From: CAZPMC01 sp964587755
Lineage (GTDB): Bacteria > Bacillota > Clostridia > Acetivibrionales > DTU013
DNA length: 35,738 bases
Assembly: GCA_964587755.1 (NCBI GenBank)
Contig: CAZPMC010000020.1
Coordinates: 1-35,738, forward strand
Direction of reading: 5' to 3'
Under the pieces are notes generated by a model, which searched no databases, had not been told where the DNA came from, and saw nothing but the letters and a program-made list of their open reading frames with translations. The translations under genes were made by a program, and so were the position numbers. Below are positions 26,391 to 35,706 of the stretch, one piece after another. Each line of letters begins with the position of its first letter. Within the stretch, counting starts at the first letter, position 1.

Positions 26391-26948
26391 GTGAACGTTC
26401 CCAACATTCTAACCATAATACGTTTCTTGATTATACCGGTATTCGGATATTTTCTTTGTGCCCGGGAATTTATTACAGCAGCAATATTATTTATAGCAGG
26501 CGGAGTGACGGATGTTCTCGATGGTTATATTGCCAGAAAATACGATCTGGTCTCTTCTTGGGGGAAAATTGCGGATCCTGTTGCGGACAAGCTGATGCAG
26601 TTAACCGCTTTACTTATTTTGTCTGTAGTTTTACAAATCATACCCATCGAATTTCTTATAATCATCCTTGTGAAAGAAACTCTTATGGGAATTGGGGCTT
26701 TAATATTATATAAGCGGAATAATTATGTTGTCTCGGCAAATTGGTACGGCAAAATGACAACTGTTGTTTTTTATTTGGCTATAATTATGATGATGTTTGA
26801 TGAACCGTTCAGTGTATGGAGTATATGGGGTATCCCATCCAACAAGTTCGTCTTTATACTGGCAATAATAACTGCGTTGTTTGCATTTTTGATGTATGTG
26901 AAATCATATTTCAGCATTAAGAAAAAGAATGAGAATGAGATAGAATAG
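26391..26948 (+). CDS. pgsA: CDP-alcohol phosphatidyltransferase, probably phosphatidylglycerophosphate synthase
   Basis: 185-residue membrane protein. The family motif DG-x2-AR-x8-G-x3-D-x3-D is complete: DGYIARKYDLVSSWGKIADPVAD. About four hydrophobic segments, and the opening NVPNILTIIRFLIIPVF is typical of PgsA. The reaction joins CDP-diacylglycerol to glycerol 3-phosphate. GTG start with AGGTGG upstream. Related cardiolipin-type enzymes cannot be excluded, hence moderate certainty on the exact substrate. Confidence 0.85.
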   Translation: MNVPNILTIIRFLIIPVFGYFLCAREFITAAILFIAGGVTDVLDGYIARKYDLVSSWGKIADPVADKLMQLTALLILSVVLQIIPIEFLIIILVKETLMGIGALILYKRNNYVVSANWYGKMTTVVFYLAIIMMMFDEPFSVWSIWGIPSNKFVFILAIITALFAFLMYVKSYFSIKKKNENEIE

Positions 26949-27051
26949 GTCGGTATATGTTTGGTTATATTGTTCCGGAAAAGACCCCGGCTGTGAAATT
27001 TGAGCCAGAGCACCTTCAATTAGAATGAGGGGAAGGGATGTTAATTGTTTT

Positions 27052-29436
27052 ATGGAAGATAGAACATTAAAAATATTGGAGTTTGACAAAATACTAAAGA
27101 AGCTGTCTTCATTATGTGCCTCTGGGCTTGGAAGAGAGTTAGCCGGGGAGGTCAAGCCACTCGCTGATTTATCCCAGGTGCAAAGACGCCTTCAGGAAAC
27201 TTCAGATGCAACAGGGTTCATCCTCCGCAGAGGCTCCCCGCCCCTGGGAGGATTTCATGATATTAGAGACAGCTTGAAGCGGGTTGAATTGGGCTCTGTA
27301 CTTAATCCTGGAGAGCTTCTCCGCATATCGGATACACTCAGAGCCGCAAGAAATCTTAAGAATTATGCTGCATCGGAAGATAGAGAGGGGTCAGAAGAAG
27401 CAAATTATATAAGCGGCCTTATTTCATCTGTTCAAGTTAACAAACGAATTGAGGATAAAATAAGTATGGCAATTGTCAATGAAGAGGAAATAGCGGACAG
27501 TGCCAGTACTACCCTGTCTAATCTGAGACGTCAAATAAAGGAACAGCAAAACTCGATTAAGGACAAGCTGTCAAGCATAATAAGGTCATCCAAATATCAA
27601 AAAATAATGCAGGATACCATTGTAACCATGAGAGGCGACCGGTATGTAGTACCTGTAAAGGCTGAGTACAAAAGTGAGCTACCCGGCCTTGTCCATGACT
27701 CATCTGCCAGTGGGGCTACCATTTTTATTGAGCCTATGTCTGTAGTTGAGGCAAACAACAGCATTAAGCAGTTAAAGGTGAAGGAGCAGCTTGAAATTGA
27801 GAGAATACTAGCCGAGCTTACTGCAGATGTTTCTGAGATACTTGAGCACTTGAAGACAAATATGTCTGTTTTTGCAGCCCTTGATTTTGCATTTGCAAAA
27901 GCAAAGCTCAGTCTTGATTTAAATTGCCAATGCCCCAAAATGAACAATGAAAAAAGAGTGAACATAAAAAAGGGAAGGCATCCGCTTTTAGACAGCAAGA
28001 CTGTTGTACCGATAAATCTTTGGATAGGGGACGGATTTAAAACTCTTGTAATTACAGGGCCAAATACAGGGGGAAAGACGGTTACATTAAAGACATTGGG
28101 TATTTTCGCATTAATGGCCCAGTCAGGACTACACGTTCCTGCGTCTGAGGGGACAGAGCTTTGCATTTTCAGAAAAATATTTGCCGATATCGGTGATGAG
28201 CAGAGCATTGAACAAAGTCTCAGTACCTTCTCATCCCATATGACCAATATTGTCAGAATCATAGCTGGTGCTGATGAGCACTCACTGGTTCTATTTGATG
28301 AGCTAGGGGCTGGGACGGACCCAACTGAAGGAGCAGCTCTGGCAATGTCGATTCTTGAAAGACTTCATAATACTGGCGCGTTGACTGTTGCTACAACCCA
28401 TTACAGTGAATTAAAGGTATATGCCCTGACTACGGAAGGGGTTGAAAATGCCAGCTGTGAATTTGATGTGGAAACCTTAAGACCCACTTATAACCTTCTA
28501 ATAGGCGTTCCGGGGAAGAGCAATGCTTTTGCCATCTCAAGAAGGCTGGGACTCAGTGAGGATATTTTGGAAAGAGCTGCAGAATTCCTGTCCCAGGAGG
28601 AGATTAAGTTTGAGGACGTCTTGATGACAATTGAAAAAAACCGAAGCGAAGCAGAAAAAGAAAAGCTTGCAGCTGAAAGATACAGGCGGGAAATTGAAGA
28701 GACTAAGCTTGAGTTGGAGGCCCAAAGGAACAAACTTAAGGAACAAAAGGAAAGGTATCTCAGAGAAGCCCGGGAAGATGCAAGAAGATTGCTCCTCGAA
28801 GCCAAAAATGACATTGAGGGTATGCTGGATGAAATGAAGCGGGCAGCAAAGCTCGCAGATGAAGCAGCTAGAAATTCAGCGGCAGAAGCTGTCAGGCGAA
28901 AGCTTAAGAATAAAATTAACAGCATTGAGGGAGACATTTCAGAAAGTCTGTTTCCTAAGAAAAGCTATATAAAACCACCGGACAATTTAAAGCCCGGCGA
29001 CAGCGTTCTAATAGTCAATCTCAACCAAAAGGGAACTGTTATATCCCCTCCGGGAAGGGACGGAGAGGCACTGATACAAGCCGGAATAATGAAAATAAAC
29101 GTGCATGTTTCCAATCTTAAGCTTATTGATGAACAGGTTAAGGAAATGCAAAAGGGTGGTTCGGCAAAGATTGGAGTATCCAAGGCTATGAATATTTCCA
29201 GCCAAATTGATATCAGGGGGACAAATGTTGACGAAGCTGTGTTAATAATTGAAAAATACCTTGATGATGCGGCACTGGCAGGTCTTCATGAGGTGACAAT
29301 AATTCATGGAAAGGGCACTGGTACTTTAAGAAGTGGTGTTCACAACTGCCTGAAAACAAATAAGCACGTTAAGTCGTATCGCCTTGGAGCGTACGGGGAA
29401 GGTGAGTCGGGGGTAACGGTGGTTGACATTAAATAA
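27052..29436 (+). CDS. mutS2: Endonuclease MutS2 (Smr-domain ribosome-rescue/anti-recombination ATPase)
   Basis: About 794 residues. The N-terminal core/lever lacks the mismatch-binding domain. The ATPase has Walker A GPNTGGKT (~336-343) and Walker B VLFDELGAGTDPTEGAAL. A long charged coiled coil (~525-650) is followed by a KOW-like linker and a C-terminal Smr domain (~718-794: IDIRGTNVDEA, IIHGKGTGTLR). MutS2 binds collided ribosomes or branched DNA. The start at 27052 fits the family N-terminus (MEDRTLKILEFDKI); the purine-rich AGGGGAAGGG is about 14 nt away, and the in-frame ATG at 27025 lies upstream of it. The start is therefore uncertain by 9 codons. Confidence 0.95.
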   Translation: MEDRTLKILEFDKILKKLSSLCASGLGRELAGEVKPLADLSQVQRRLQETSDATGFILRRGSPPLGGFHDIRDSLKRVELGSVLNPGELLRISDTLRAARNLKNYAASEDREGSEEANYISGLISSVQVNKRIEDKISMAIVNEEEIADSASTTLSNLRRQIKEQQNSIKDKLSSIIRSSKYQKIMQDTIVTMRGDRYVVPVKAEYKSELPGLVHDSSASGATIFIEPMSVVEANNSIKQLKVKEQLEIERILAELTADVSEILEHLKTNMSVFAALDFAFAKAKLSLDLNCQCPKMNNEKRVNIKKGRHPLLDSKTVVPINLWIGDGFKTLVITGPNTGGKTVTLKTLGIFALMAQSGLHVPASEGTELCIFRKIFADIGDEQSIEQSLSTFSSHMTNIVRIIAGADEHSLVLFDELGAGTDPTEGAALAMSILERLHNTGALTVATTHYSELKVYALTTEGVENASCEFDVETLRPTYNLLIGVPGKSNAFAISRRLGLSEDILERAAEFLSQEEIKFEDVLMTIEKNRSEAEKEKLAAERYRREIEETKLELEAQRNKLKEQKERYLREAREDARRLLLEAKNDIEGMLDEMKRAAKLADEAARNSAAEAVRRKLKNKINSIEGDISESLFPKKSYIKPPDNLKPGDSVLIVNLNQKGTVISPPGRDGEALIQAGIMKINVHVSNLKLIDEQVKEMQKGGSAKIGVSKAMNISSQIDIRGTNVDEAVLIIEKYLDDAALAGLHEVTIIHGKGTGTLRSGVHNCLKTNKHVKSYRLGAYGEGESGVTVVDIK

Positions 29437-29504
29437 TCTTTAAATTAAAATTTATTTGCAATTTTAGAAGATAAATTACGGTAATATGAACTGGAGAGAA
29501 AATA

Positions 29505-31325
29505 GTGATAAGTAAAAGAAATGATATTAGAAATATAGCAATAATTGCCCATGTTGACCACGGTAAAACTACCCTCGTGGATGGAATGCTCAAGCAAAGC
29601 GGCATTTTTAGAGCTAATGAGCAGGTTCAGGACAGAGTAATGGACTCAAATGATTTGGAGCGGGAACGGGGGATTACCATTCTTGCTAAAAATACTGCTG
29701 TAAACTATAAGGGAGTAAAAATCAATATTGTCGATACACCTGGCCATGCAGATTTTGGAGGAGAAGTTGAGCGGGTGCTTAAAATGGTTGACGGGGTTTT
29801 GTTACTTGTCGATGCCTTTGAAGGGCCCATGCCTCAGACCAGATTTGTTCTAAGAAAGGCATTGCAGCTTAATTTAAAGCCTATTGTAGTTATAAATAAA
29901 ATTGACAGGCAGGAGGCAAGGCCTGGTGAGGTAATAGATGAAATATTGGAACTGTTTATTGAACTAGGTGCCGATGATCACCAGATTGAGTTTCCGGTGG
30001 TATACGCTTCTTCCAAGGATGGTTATGCTGTTATTGATCTGGCTGATGAGAAGAAGAACCTTGAACCTCTTTTTGAATGTATAGTAAAAAATGTTCCTTC
30101 TCCACAAGGCGAGGTGGATAAGCCGCTGCAGCTATTGGTATCAAATATAGATTATGACGAGTATGTAGGCAGGATTGCTATCGGCAGGATTGACAGAGGA
30201 AGAATTAAATCCGGCCAGCAATATGTTGCGTGCAAAAACGACGGAAATAAGCAGCAAGGCAAAATAACCAATCTATATGTATACGAGGGTCTTAAAAGGG
30301 TTGATGCCCAAGAGGCATATCTTGGTGATGTGGTTGCTGTTACCGGATTTAGTGATATAAATATAGGTGAGACAATATGTGATGTTAACTCGCCTGAGCC
30401 CTTGCCTTTTGTTAATATCGACGAGCCCACTATAAATATGACCTTTAGCGTCAACAACAGCCCCTTTGCAGGCCGGGAGGGTACATATGTTACTTCCAGA
30501 CACCTTCGCGACAGACTTTTCAAGGAGCTGGAGACAAATGTAAGCATGAGGATTGAGCAGACGGATAGCCCCGACGCATTTGTTGTATCCGGAAGGGGCG
30601 AGCTTCATCTTTCTATCCTTATCGAAACTATGAGAAGACAGGGATATGAGTTTCAGGTATCAAAGCCGAAGGTCATCATGAAGGAAGTGGAAGGTGTTTT
30701 ATTTGAGCCTATAGAGCTTTTGATGATCGATGTACCCGAGGAATTCATGGGTGTTGTAATGGAAAAGCTTGGAGTAAGAAAAGCTGAGATGGTTAATATG
30801 CATTCTGCCTCAGAAGGTTATATGAGGCTGGAGTTTAAAATACCGGCAAGAGGGCTGATTGGCTATCGTTCTGAATTTTTGACCGATACTAAGGGAAATG
30901 GTATAATGAGCCATATATTTAACGGACATGAGCCTTACAAGGGCGATATTGCAAGCAGAGCCAGAGGCTCTATTGTTGCATGGGAGGATGGCGAAGCAGT
31001 TACCTACGGCCTTTACAATGCACAGGAAAGAGGCAATCTCTTTATTTCACCTGGCACCAAGGTATATGAAGGGATGGTAGTGGGAGAGAATGCAAGAAGT
31101 GATGATATAGTCGTAAATGTATGTAAAAAGAAGCATGTAACAAACATGAGGGCTGCGGGTTCCGATGATGCATTAAGACTCACGCCCCCCAAGGTTTTGA
31201 GTCTTGAGCAGGCCTTGGAATTTATAACAGATGATGAATTGGTGGAGATTACACCTGAAAACATAAGAATAAGAAAAAGAATATTAAATACGGAGCTTAG
31301 AGCGAAAGCCCGAAACAAGCTGTAG
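29505..31325 (+). CDS. typA: Translational GTPase TypA/BipA
   Basis: 606 residues. The GTPase domain carries G1 AHVDHGKT (15-22), G2 region RERGIT, G3 DTPGHADF, G4 NKID and G5 YASSKDG. Domains II, III, V and the BipA-specific C-terminal domain follow (ARGLIGYRSEFLTDTKGNGIM; AYGLYNAQERG-like TYGLYNAQERG). BipA acts in ribosome assembly and stress or cold adaptation. GTG start with GGAGAG upstream. 68 nt after mutS2; mltG begins 30 nt later and is probably co-transcribed. Confidence 0.97.
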   Translation: MISKRNDIRNIAIIAHVDHGKTTLVDGMLKQSGIFRANEQVQDRVMDSNDLERERGITILAKNTAVNYKGVKINIVDTPGHADFGGEVERVLKMVDGVLLLVDAFEGPMPQTRFVLRKALQLNLKPIVVINKIDRQEARPGEVIDEILELFIELGADDHQIEFPVVYASSKDGYAVIDLADEKKNLEPLFECIVKNVPSPQGEVDKPLQLLVSNIDYDEYVGRIAIGRIDRGRIKSGQQYVACKNDGNKQQGKITNLYVYEGLKRVDAQEAYLGDVVAVTGFSDINIGETICDVNSPEPLPFVNIDEPTINMTFSVNNSPFAGREGTYVTSRHLRDRLFKELETNVSMRIEQTDSPDAFVVSGRGELHLSILIETMRRQGYEFQVSKPKVIMKEVEGVLFEPIELLMIDVPEEFMGVVMEKLGVRKAEMVNMHSASEGYMRLEFKIPARGLIGYRSEFLTDTKGNGIMSHIFNGHEPYKGDIASRARGSIVAWEDGEAVTYGLYNAQERGNLFISPGTKVYEGMVVGENARSDDIVVNVCKKKHVTNMRAAGSDDALRLTPPKVLSLEQALEFITDDELVEITPENIRIRKRILNTELRAKARNKL

Positions 31326-31355
31326 ATACAAACAAAAATGACGGGAGGCTTAAAA

Positions 31356-32480
31356 TTGCAGAAGCAAATCTCTAAAAAGCCGAAAATCAAGAAAAAGCAA
31401 ACCCGGATGATGACAAAGGCCGCTATATGGGTTTTCTTATTGGTGTTTTTTGCATCTATAACGATTATAGCAGGCAAGGTGTCCTATGATTATGTCATAA
31501 CCCATGACCTTGATGAGATTGCAAGCCAGCCGGTTATTATCCCTGAGGCGGACAGAATTGAATTTGTCGTTGAAAAGGGTGCCAATACCTCAAAGATAGC
31601 GGAAAAATTGAAAGAGCAGGGGCTCATAGAGAACGAAAATATATTTAAGCTGCTGTCAAAAATAAACGGATATGACGGTACTTATCTTTCAGGTACTCAT
31701 ATAGTCAGCAAGAACCTGACCTATGATGAAATGATGAGAGCCTTATCAAGTCCTCCTGCCACAAGAAAGGTGACGATACCCGAGGGTAAAACATTCACCC
31801 AGATCGTTGACATCCTCTACCAAAAGAAAATTATAAAGGATAAGGATGAGTTTATTAAGACTGCTAACACAGCCAATTTTGACTATGATTTCCTGAAGGA
31901 TATTCCCCAAAGGGATAACAGGCTTGAAGGGTATCTTTTCCCCGATACTTATGAATTTGACTTAAATGTCAGCAATGAAGATGTTATTATCAAGATGCTG
32001 AATAATTTTGACAAAAAGTTTAATGACAACTATCATAAAGCCCTTGAAGCCCTCGGAGAGGATATGACACTTGACAAGATTATTATACTGGCATCCCTCA
32101 TTGAAAGAGAGGGGAAAGATCCTGATGACCGCTACCTTATATCAAGCGTCTTATACAATAGACTGAATAACAAGGACAAGACATTAAGAAAGCTTCAAAT
32201 AGATGCTACCGTTCAATATGTTTTGCTGAAAAGAACCGGTTCTTACAAGGACAGAGTTTTATATGAGGATCTTGAAATAGACGACCCATACAATACTTAC
32301 ATCTACGAGGGGCTTCCGCCCGGACCTATATGCTGCCCCGGTGAAGCTTCAATAAAAGCTGCCCTGTACCCTGAAGACACTAACTATTTATACTATGTTG
32401 CCAAGGGTGACGGAAGCCACCAGTTTTCCAGGACATTTAAGGAGCATCAGGCAGCAATTAAGAAATACGGAGCAAAGTAA
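31356..32480 (+). CDS. mltG: Endolytic murein transglycosylase MltG
   Basis: 374 residues from TTG 31356. GGGAGG at 31343-31347 lies 7-8 nt upstream, whereas the ATG at 31338 lies before that site. A basic cytoplasmic N-terminus and a single membrane segment (AAIWVFLLVFFASITIIAG) precede a LysM-like region and the YceG domain. The catalytic Glu is in ASLIEREG, before LISSVLYNRL. The C-terminal PICCPGEASIKAALYP motif matches the usual PI.NPG.ASI.AA..P. Cleaves nascent glycan strands and ends their elongation. Followed by a terminator-like hairpin. Confidence 0.95.
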   Translation: MQKQISKKPKIKKKQTRMMTKAAIWVFLLVFFASITIIAGKVSYDYVITHDLDEIASQPVIIPEADRIEFVVEKGANTSKIAEKLKEQGLIENENIFKLLSKINGYDGTYLSGTHIVSKNLTYDEMMRALSSPPATRKVTIPEGKTFTQIVDILYQKKIIKDKDEFIKTANTANFDYDFLKDIPQRDNRLEGYLFPDTYEFDLNVSNEDVIIKMLNNFDKKFNDNYHKALEALGEDMTLDKIIILASLIEREGKDPDDRYLISSVLYNRLNNKDKTLRKLQIDATVQYVLLKRTGSYKDRVLYEDLEIDDPYNTYIYEGLPPGPICCPGEASIKAALYPEDTNYLYYVAKGDGSHQFSRTFKEHQAAIKKYGAK

Positions 32481-32504
32481 ACCAAGTATTGATATTTATA
32501 TTCA

Positions 32505-32550
32505 GGGGGCATACCGTATAAAAGAAATAAAATGCGGAATGTCCCTTTTT
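32505..32550 (+). terminator. Terminator (or attenuator) between mltG and trmR
   Basis: A two-part stem: GGGGCAT with ATGTCCC (one G-U) and CCGTAT with ATGCGG (one G-U), separated by an A-A mismatch. A 12-nt A-rich loop and TTTTT complete the pattern of an intrinsic terminator. It ends 30 nt before the trmR ATG and no strong promoter follows, so partial read-through may matter. Confidence 0.8.
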
Positions 32551-32579
32551 GACTGCTGAGGTCATGAGAGGGACTTTAG

Positions 32580-33239
32580 ATGGAAAATTTGGAAAATGTA
32601 AATGATTATATCAGAAGCGTAATGAAAGAAAGTGAGGGCTTATTGAAGGAGCTTGAGGTATACGCCAGGGAGCACTCTGTGCCCATAGTACCTCCAGAGA
32701 CTGCCCGTCTTCTTACCGTTTTGGGTAAGCTTATTAAGCCCGGACGAATATTGGAGATAGGTACTGCCATAGGATATTCCACTATTTTGCTGGCAAAGAC
32801 CCTATTGACGGGAGGGAAGATGGATACAATCGAAAGGCAGGGAAAAATGCTTTTAAAAGCCCGTGAAAACATAAGAAAAGCCGGCTTGGAAGGTACTGTA
32901 AACGTCATTGCAGGAGATGCAGGAGAGGTGCTAAAATGCCTGGACAAGCAATATGATATGATTTTTCTTGACGCTGCCAAGGGACAATATCCCGAGTTTT
33001 TGCCTGAGTGTTTGAGGATGCTTAAGAGCGGTGGTCTTTTAGTATCTGATAATGTATTATATAAAGGAATGATTGCAAGAGATGAGCTTGTTGTCAGAAG
33101 AAAAAAGACAATTGTAACCAGGATGCGCACATATCTTGAGCTGCTATGCAATGATACCAGTCTTGATACAAGCATATTACCTGTAGGTGACGGAGTTGCG
33201 CTTTCATACAAGAGGACGGAAATGGAGAAGGAAATATGA
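32580..33239 (+). CDS. trmR: SAM-dependent O-methyltransferase, likely tRNA 5-hydroxyuridine methyltransferase TrmR
   Basis: 219 residues. Class I SAM fold: motif I ILEIGTAIGYSTILLA, then MIFLDAAKGQYPEFL and LLVSDNVLYKG, all typical of the COMT/YrrM family. In Bacillus, YrrM (TrmR) methylates 5-hydroxyuridine at tRNA position 34 and sits between mltG and U32 genes, exactly as here. The 4-nt ATGA overlap with the next gene supports coupling. GAGAGGG precedes the ATG. If the context were ignored, a small-molecule catechol-type methyltransferase would also fit. Confidence 0.88.
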   Translation: MENLENVNDYIRSVMKESEGLLKELEVYAREHSVPIVPPETARLLTVLGKLIKPGRILEIGTAIGYSTILLAKTLLTGGKMDTIERQGKMLLKARENIRKAGLEGTVNVIAGDAGEVLKCLDKQYDMIFLDAAKGQYPEFLPECLRMLKSGGLLVSDNVLYKGMIARDELVVRRKKTIVTRMRTYLELLCNDTSLDTSILPVGDGVALSYKRTEMEKEI

Positions 33240-34468
33240 ATAAAAATAAAAAGGTTGAGCTTCTGGCTCCCGCAGGCAACCTTGAGAAGCTGAAAATGGC
33301 TATAATATACGGTGCTGATGCAGTATACCTGGCAGGTGAAGAGTTTGGACTCAGAGCCTCTGCAGGGAATTTCACTAAAGAAGAGCTTAAAGAGGGTATT
33401 AAATTTGCCCATGATAAAGGCAAAAAGGTTTATGTAACTATGAACATTATACCCCATAATGAAGACTTTGAAGGTATGCCCGAGTATATCCAAGGGATTA
33501 AGGCAGCAGGTGCGGATGCAATAATATTTTCCGACCCGGGAGTCCTTGAGCTGATTAAACAGCAAGCCCCTGATATGGAGCTTCACCTGAGCACCCAGGC
33601 CAATAACACTAACTGGAGAAGTGCAGCCTTTTGGCATAGACACGGTGTTAAAAGAATTATTCTGGCAAGGGAATTATCATTCAAAGAAATAAGGCAGATA
33701 CGAGATCAGGTGCTGGAGGATCTGCAGCTTGAAATGTTTGTTCATGGTTCCATGTGTATTTCATACTCCGGAAGATGCCTGTTAAGCAATTATATGTCGG
33801 GTCGTGATTCAAACAGGGGCTTTTGCGCACATCCCTGTAGATGGAAATATTATTTGGTTGAGGAGAAACGTCCCGGCGAATATATGCCTGTTGTTGAGGA
33901 TGAAAGAGGAACATATATTTTTAATTCAAAGGACCTTTGCTTGATTGAGTATATACCACAAATAATAGAAAGCGGCGTTACAAGCTTAAAAATAGAAGGC
34001 AGGATGAAGAGCTCATATTATGTTGCAACTGTCGTGAAGTCATATCGTAAGGCACTTGATTCATACTATAAGGACCCTGCCGGGTACAGCTTTGACGGGA
34101 GCTTGCTTGAAGAGATAAAAAAGGCGAGCCACAGGGAGTTTACCACTGGGTTTAGCTTTAATAAACCCACAGGAGAAGAACAGATTTACAATTCAAGCTC
34201 ATATATCAGGAATTATGATTTTGTGGGATTAGTCAAATCTTATGATAGTAGCACCGGCATAGCCACTATTGAGCAAAGAAACAGATTTGCTGTAGGAGAT
34301 GAACTGGAGATAGTCCCGCCTGAAGGGAATTACAATATCCAAAAAGTCAAGTCCATGAAAAATGCTGATGGCGATGACATAGATGTGGCACCTCATCCTC
34401 AAATGACGGTATACATGCCTGTGGATATACCCGTAGAGCCGTTTACAATGCTGAGGCGCAAGCAATAA
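33236..34468 (+). CDS. trhP: Peptidase U32 family protein, likely tRNA hydroxylation protein TrhP
   Basis: 410 residues. The U32 signature EMFVHGSMCISYSGRCLLSN is present. Cysteines C174, C181, C197 and C201 can hold an iron-sulfur cluster. The N-terminal ELLAPAGNLEKLK and the middle GVTSLKIEGRMKS are diagnostic. TrhP works with prephenate-derived chemistry to form 5-hydroxyuridine at tRNA position 34, which TrmR then methylates. Here a single U32 gene follows trmR, overlapping by ATGA, where Bacillus carries two. A collagenase-type protease role, once proposed for the family, is less likely. Confidence 0.88.
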   Translation: MNKNKKVELLAPAGNLEKLKMAIIYGADAVYLAGEEFGLRASAGNFTKEELKEGIKFAHDKGKKVYVTMNIIPHNEDFEGMPEYIQGIKAAGADAIIFSDPGVLELIKQQAPDMELHLSTQANNTNWRSAAFWHRHGVKRIILARELSFKEIRQIRDQVLEDLQLEMFVHGSMCISYSGRCLLSNYMSGRDSNRGFCAHPCRWKYYLVEEKRPGEYMPVVEDERGTYIFNSKDLCLIEYIPQIIESGVTSLKIEGRMKSSYYVATVVKSYRKALDSYYKDPAGYSFDGSLLEEIKKASHREFTTGFSFNKPTGEEQIYNSSSYIRNYDFVGLVKSYDSSTGIATIEQRNRFAVGDELEIVPPEGNYNIQKVKSMKNADGDDIDVAPHPQMTVYMPVDIPVEPFTMLRRKQ

Positions 34469-34498
34469 TGGCGCCACCAAGTAATTGGTAAGTCACAT

Positions 34499-34663
34499 AT
34501 GGAAGTGGAATTTAATTTTATTCCATTTCTATTAGCATGCAGTGAAGAAGAAAATCTAAAGAGTATGGATATGGACAATAGAAGCACTGAACAGAAACGG
34601 CGCGTGGTTGAGGAGGAATCGCGGAAAGCTTTGTATAAATCTTATTTAAGAAGGTGTATATGA
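34499..34663 (+). CDS. Short ORF upstream of the adenylyltransferase, possibly a remnant
   Basis: 54 codons from ATG 34499 to TGA 34661-34663. The end overlaps the ATGATG start region of the resistance gene. The first half is hydrophobic (FNFIPFLLACS) and the second is strongly charged (NRSTEQKRRVVEEESRKALYKS). There is no good ribosome binding site and I know no family. It may be the tail of a gene lost at the junction with the core genome, or a leader peptide. Confidence 0.3.
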   Translation: MEVEFNFIPFLLACSEEENLKSMDMDNRSTEQKRRVVEEESRKALYKSYLRRCI

Positions 34664-35532
34664 TGAGAACAGAACAGGAAATGATGAGTATAATACTTTC
34701 TATAGCAGAACAGGATGAACGCATTCGGATTGTGACTCTTGAAGGATCACGAGCAAATATTAATATACCTAAAGATGAGTTTCAGGATTATGATATTACC
34801 TATTTTGTTAGCAATATGGAATCGTTTATATCTAATGATGGTTGGCTTAATCAATTTGGAAATATCATAATGATGCAAAAACCAGAGGATATGGAACTTT
34901 TTCCACCTGAAGAAGAGGGGTACTCATATCTTATGCTTTTTAATGATTATAATAAAATTGATCTTACATTATTGCCGCTAGAAGATTTGGATGATTATTT
35001 AAATGGTGCTAATTTGATAAAGGTTCTGATTGATAAAGATTGTAGAATTAAAAGGGACATAGTTCCGACTGATATAGATTATCATGTAAGAAAGCCAAGT
35101 GCACGGGAGTATGATGATTGCTGCAATGAATTTTGGCATGTAACACCTTATGTTGTTAAAGGATTGTGTCGCAAAGAAAAACTGTTTGCAATCGATCATC
35201 TAAACCAAATACTACGACGTGAACTACTTAGGATGATGTCATGGAAAGTTGGATTAGAAACAGGATTTACATTGAGTGTCGGTAAAAATTATAAATTTCT
35301 GGATAAGTATATACCGGAAAATTTATGGAATAGGTTGTTTTCTACATATCGTATGGATTCTTATGAAAATGTCTGGAAGTCATTATTTTTATGCCATCAG
35401 TTGTTCAGGGAAGCTTCCAAAGAGGTAGCAGAATTACTTGGATTTTCTTATCCAGTGTATGATAAGAATGTAACAAGATATACTGAGGATATGTACAAAA
35501 AATATGCTGGAAATAATTATTTAGAATTTTAA
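34663..35532 (+). CDS. Aminoglycoside 6-adenylyltransferase, ANT(6)-like
   Basis: 289 residues. The nucleotidyltransferase motif is EGSRANINIPKDEFQDYD (G28-S29-R30, and aspartates D42 and D44), followed by the typical YFV strand and a helical C-terminal half (RELLRMMSWKVG). The family adenylates streptomycin on the 6-hydroxyl. AAGG stands 8 nt before ATG 34663; ATG 34660 is equally possible. The region is more AT-rich than the genes to its left and is followed by IS-like repeats, suggesting acquisition. Whether it confers resistance cannot be read, because chromosomal aadK-like relatives vary in activity. Confidence 0.9.
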   Translation: MRTEQEMMSIILSIAEQDERIRIVTLEGSRANINIPKDEFQDYDITYFVSNMESFISNDGWLNQFGNIIMMQKPEDMELFPPEEEGYSYLMLFNDYNKIDLTLLPLEDLDDYLNGANLIKVLIDKDCRIKRDIVPTDIDYHVRKPSAREYDDCCNEFWHVTPYVVKGLCRKEKLFAIDHLNQILRRELLRMMSWKVGLETGFTLSVGKNYKFLDKYIPENLWNRLFSTYRMDSYENVWKSLFLCHQLFREASKEVAELLGFSYPVYDKNVTRYTEDMYKKYAGNNYLEF

Positions 35533-35611
35533 CAAAGAATGAACATTGATGCTACAAATTTAAATTGGTTCGGAGAGGACAAAATGTATAAATATATCTT
35601 CTAACGATATT

Positions 35612-35706
35612 GATATGTTTCCGTGAACGGTGATTTTTCAAAAATTGCCATAAAAACCGATTGATATGACATGTTCTCGCGGACAAATGGTTTCTATAAA
35701 CAGGCC
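35612..35706. repeat. Two diverged ~38-bp direct repeats, possible insertion-sequence end
   Basis: 35612-35649 and 35668-35706 align over their length with about 60% identity and one gap. The shared frame is GAyATGTTyyCGyGrAC...TG, then TTT, ending GCC. Most differences in the first half are transitions. Multiple short repeats next to one end are typical of IS21-type elements, and the transposase genes would lie past the right edge. The rest of 35533-35738 holds no gene; a ribosome-binding-site-like GGAGAGGAC followed by ATG at 35584 opens a frame that stops after six codons. Confidence 0.45.

Noticed and set aside
32606..33643. 345-codon open frame on the minus strand
   Set aside because: It lies antisense to two well-recognised genes (trmR, trhP), has no family-like motifs, and its composition is what the complementary strand of those genes gives.
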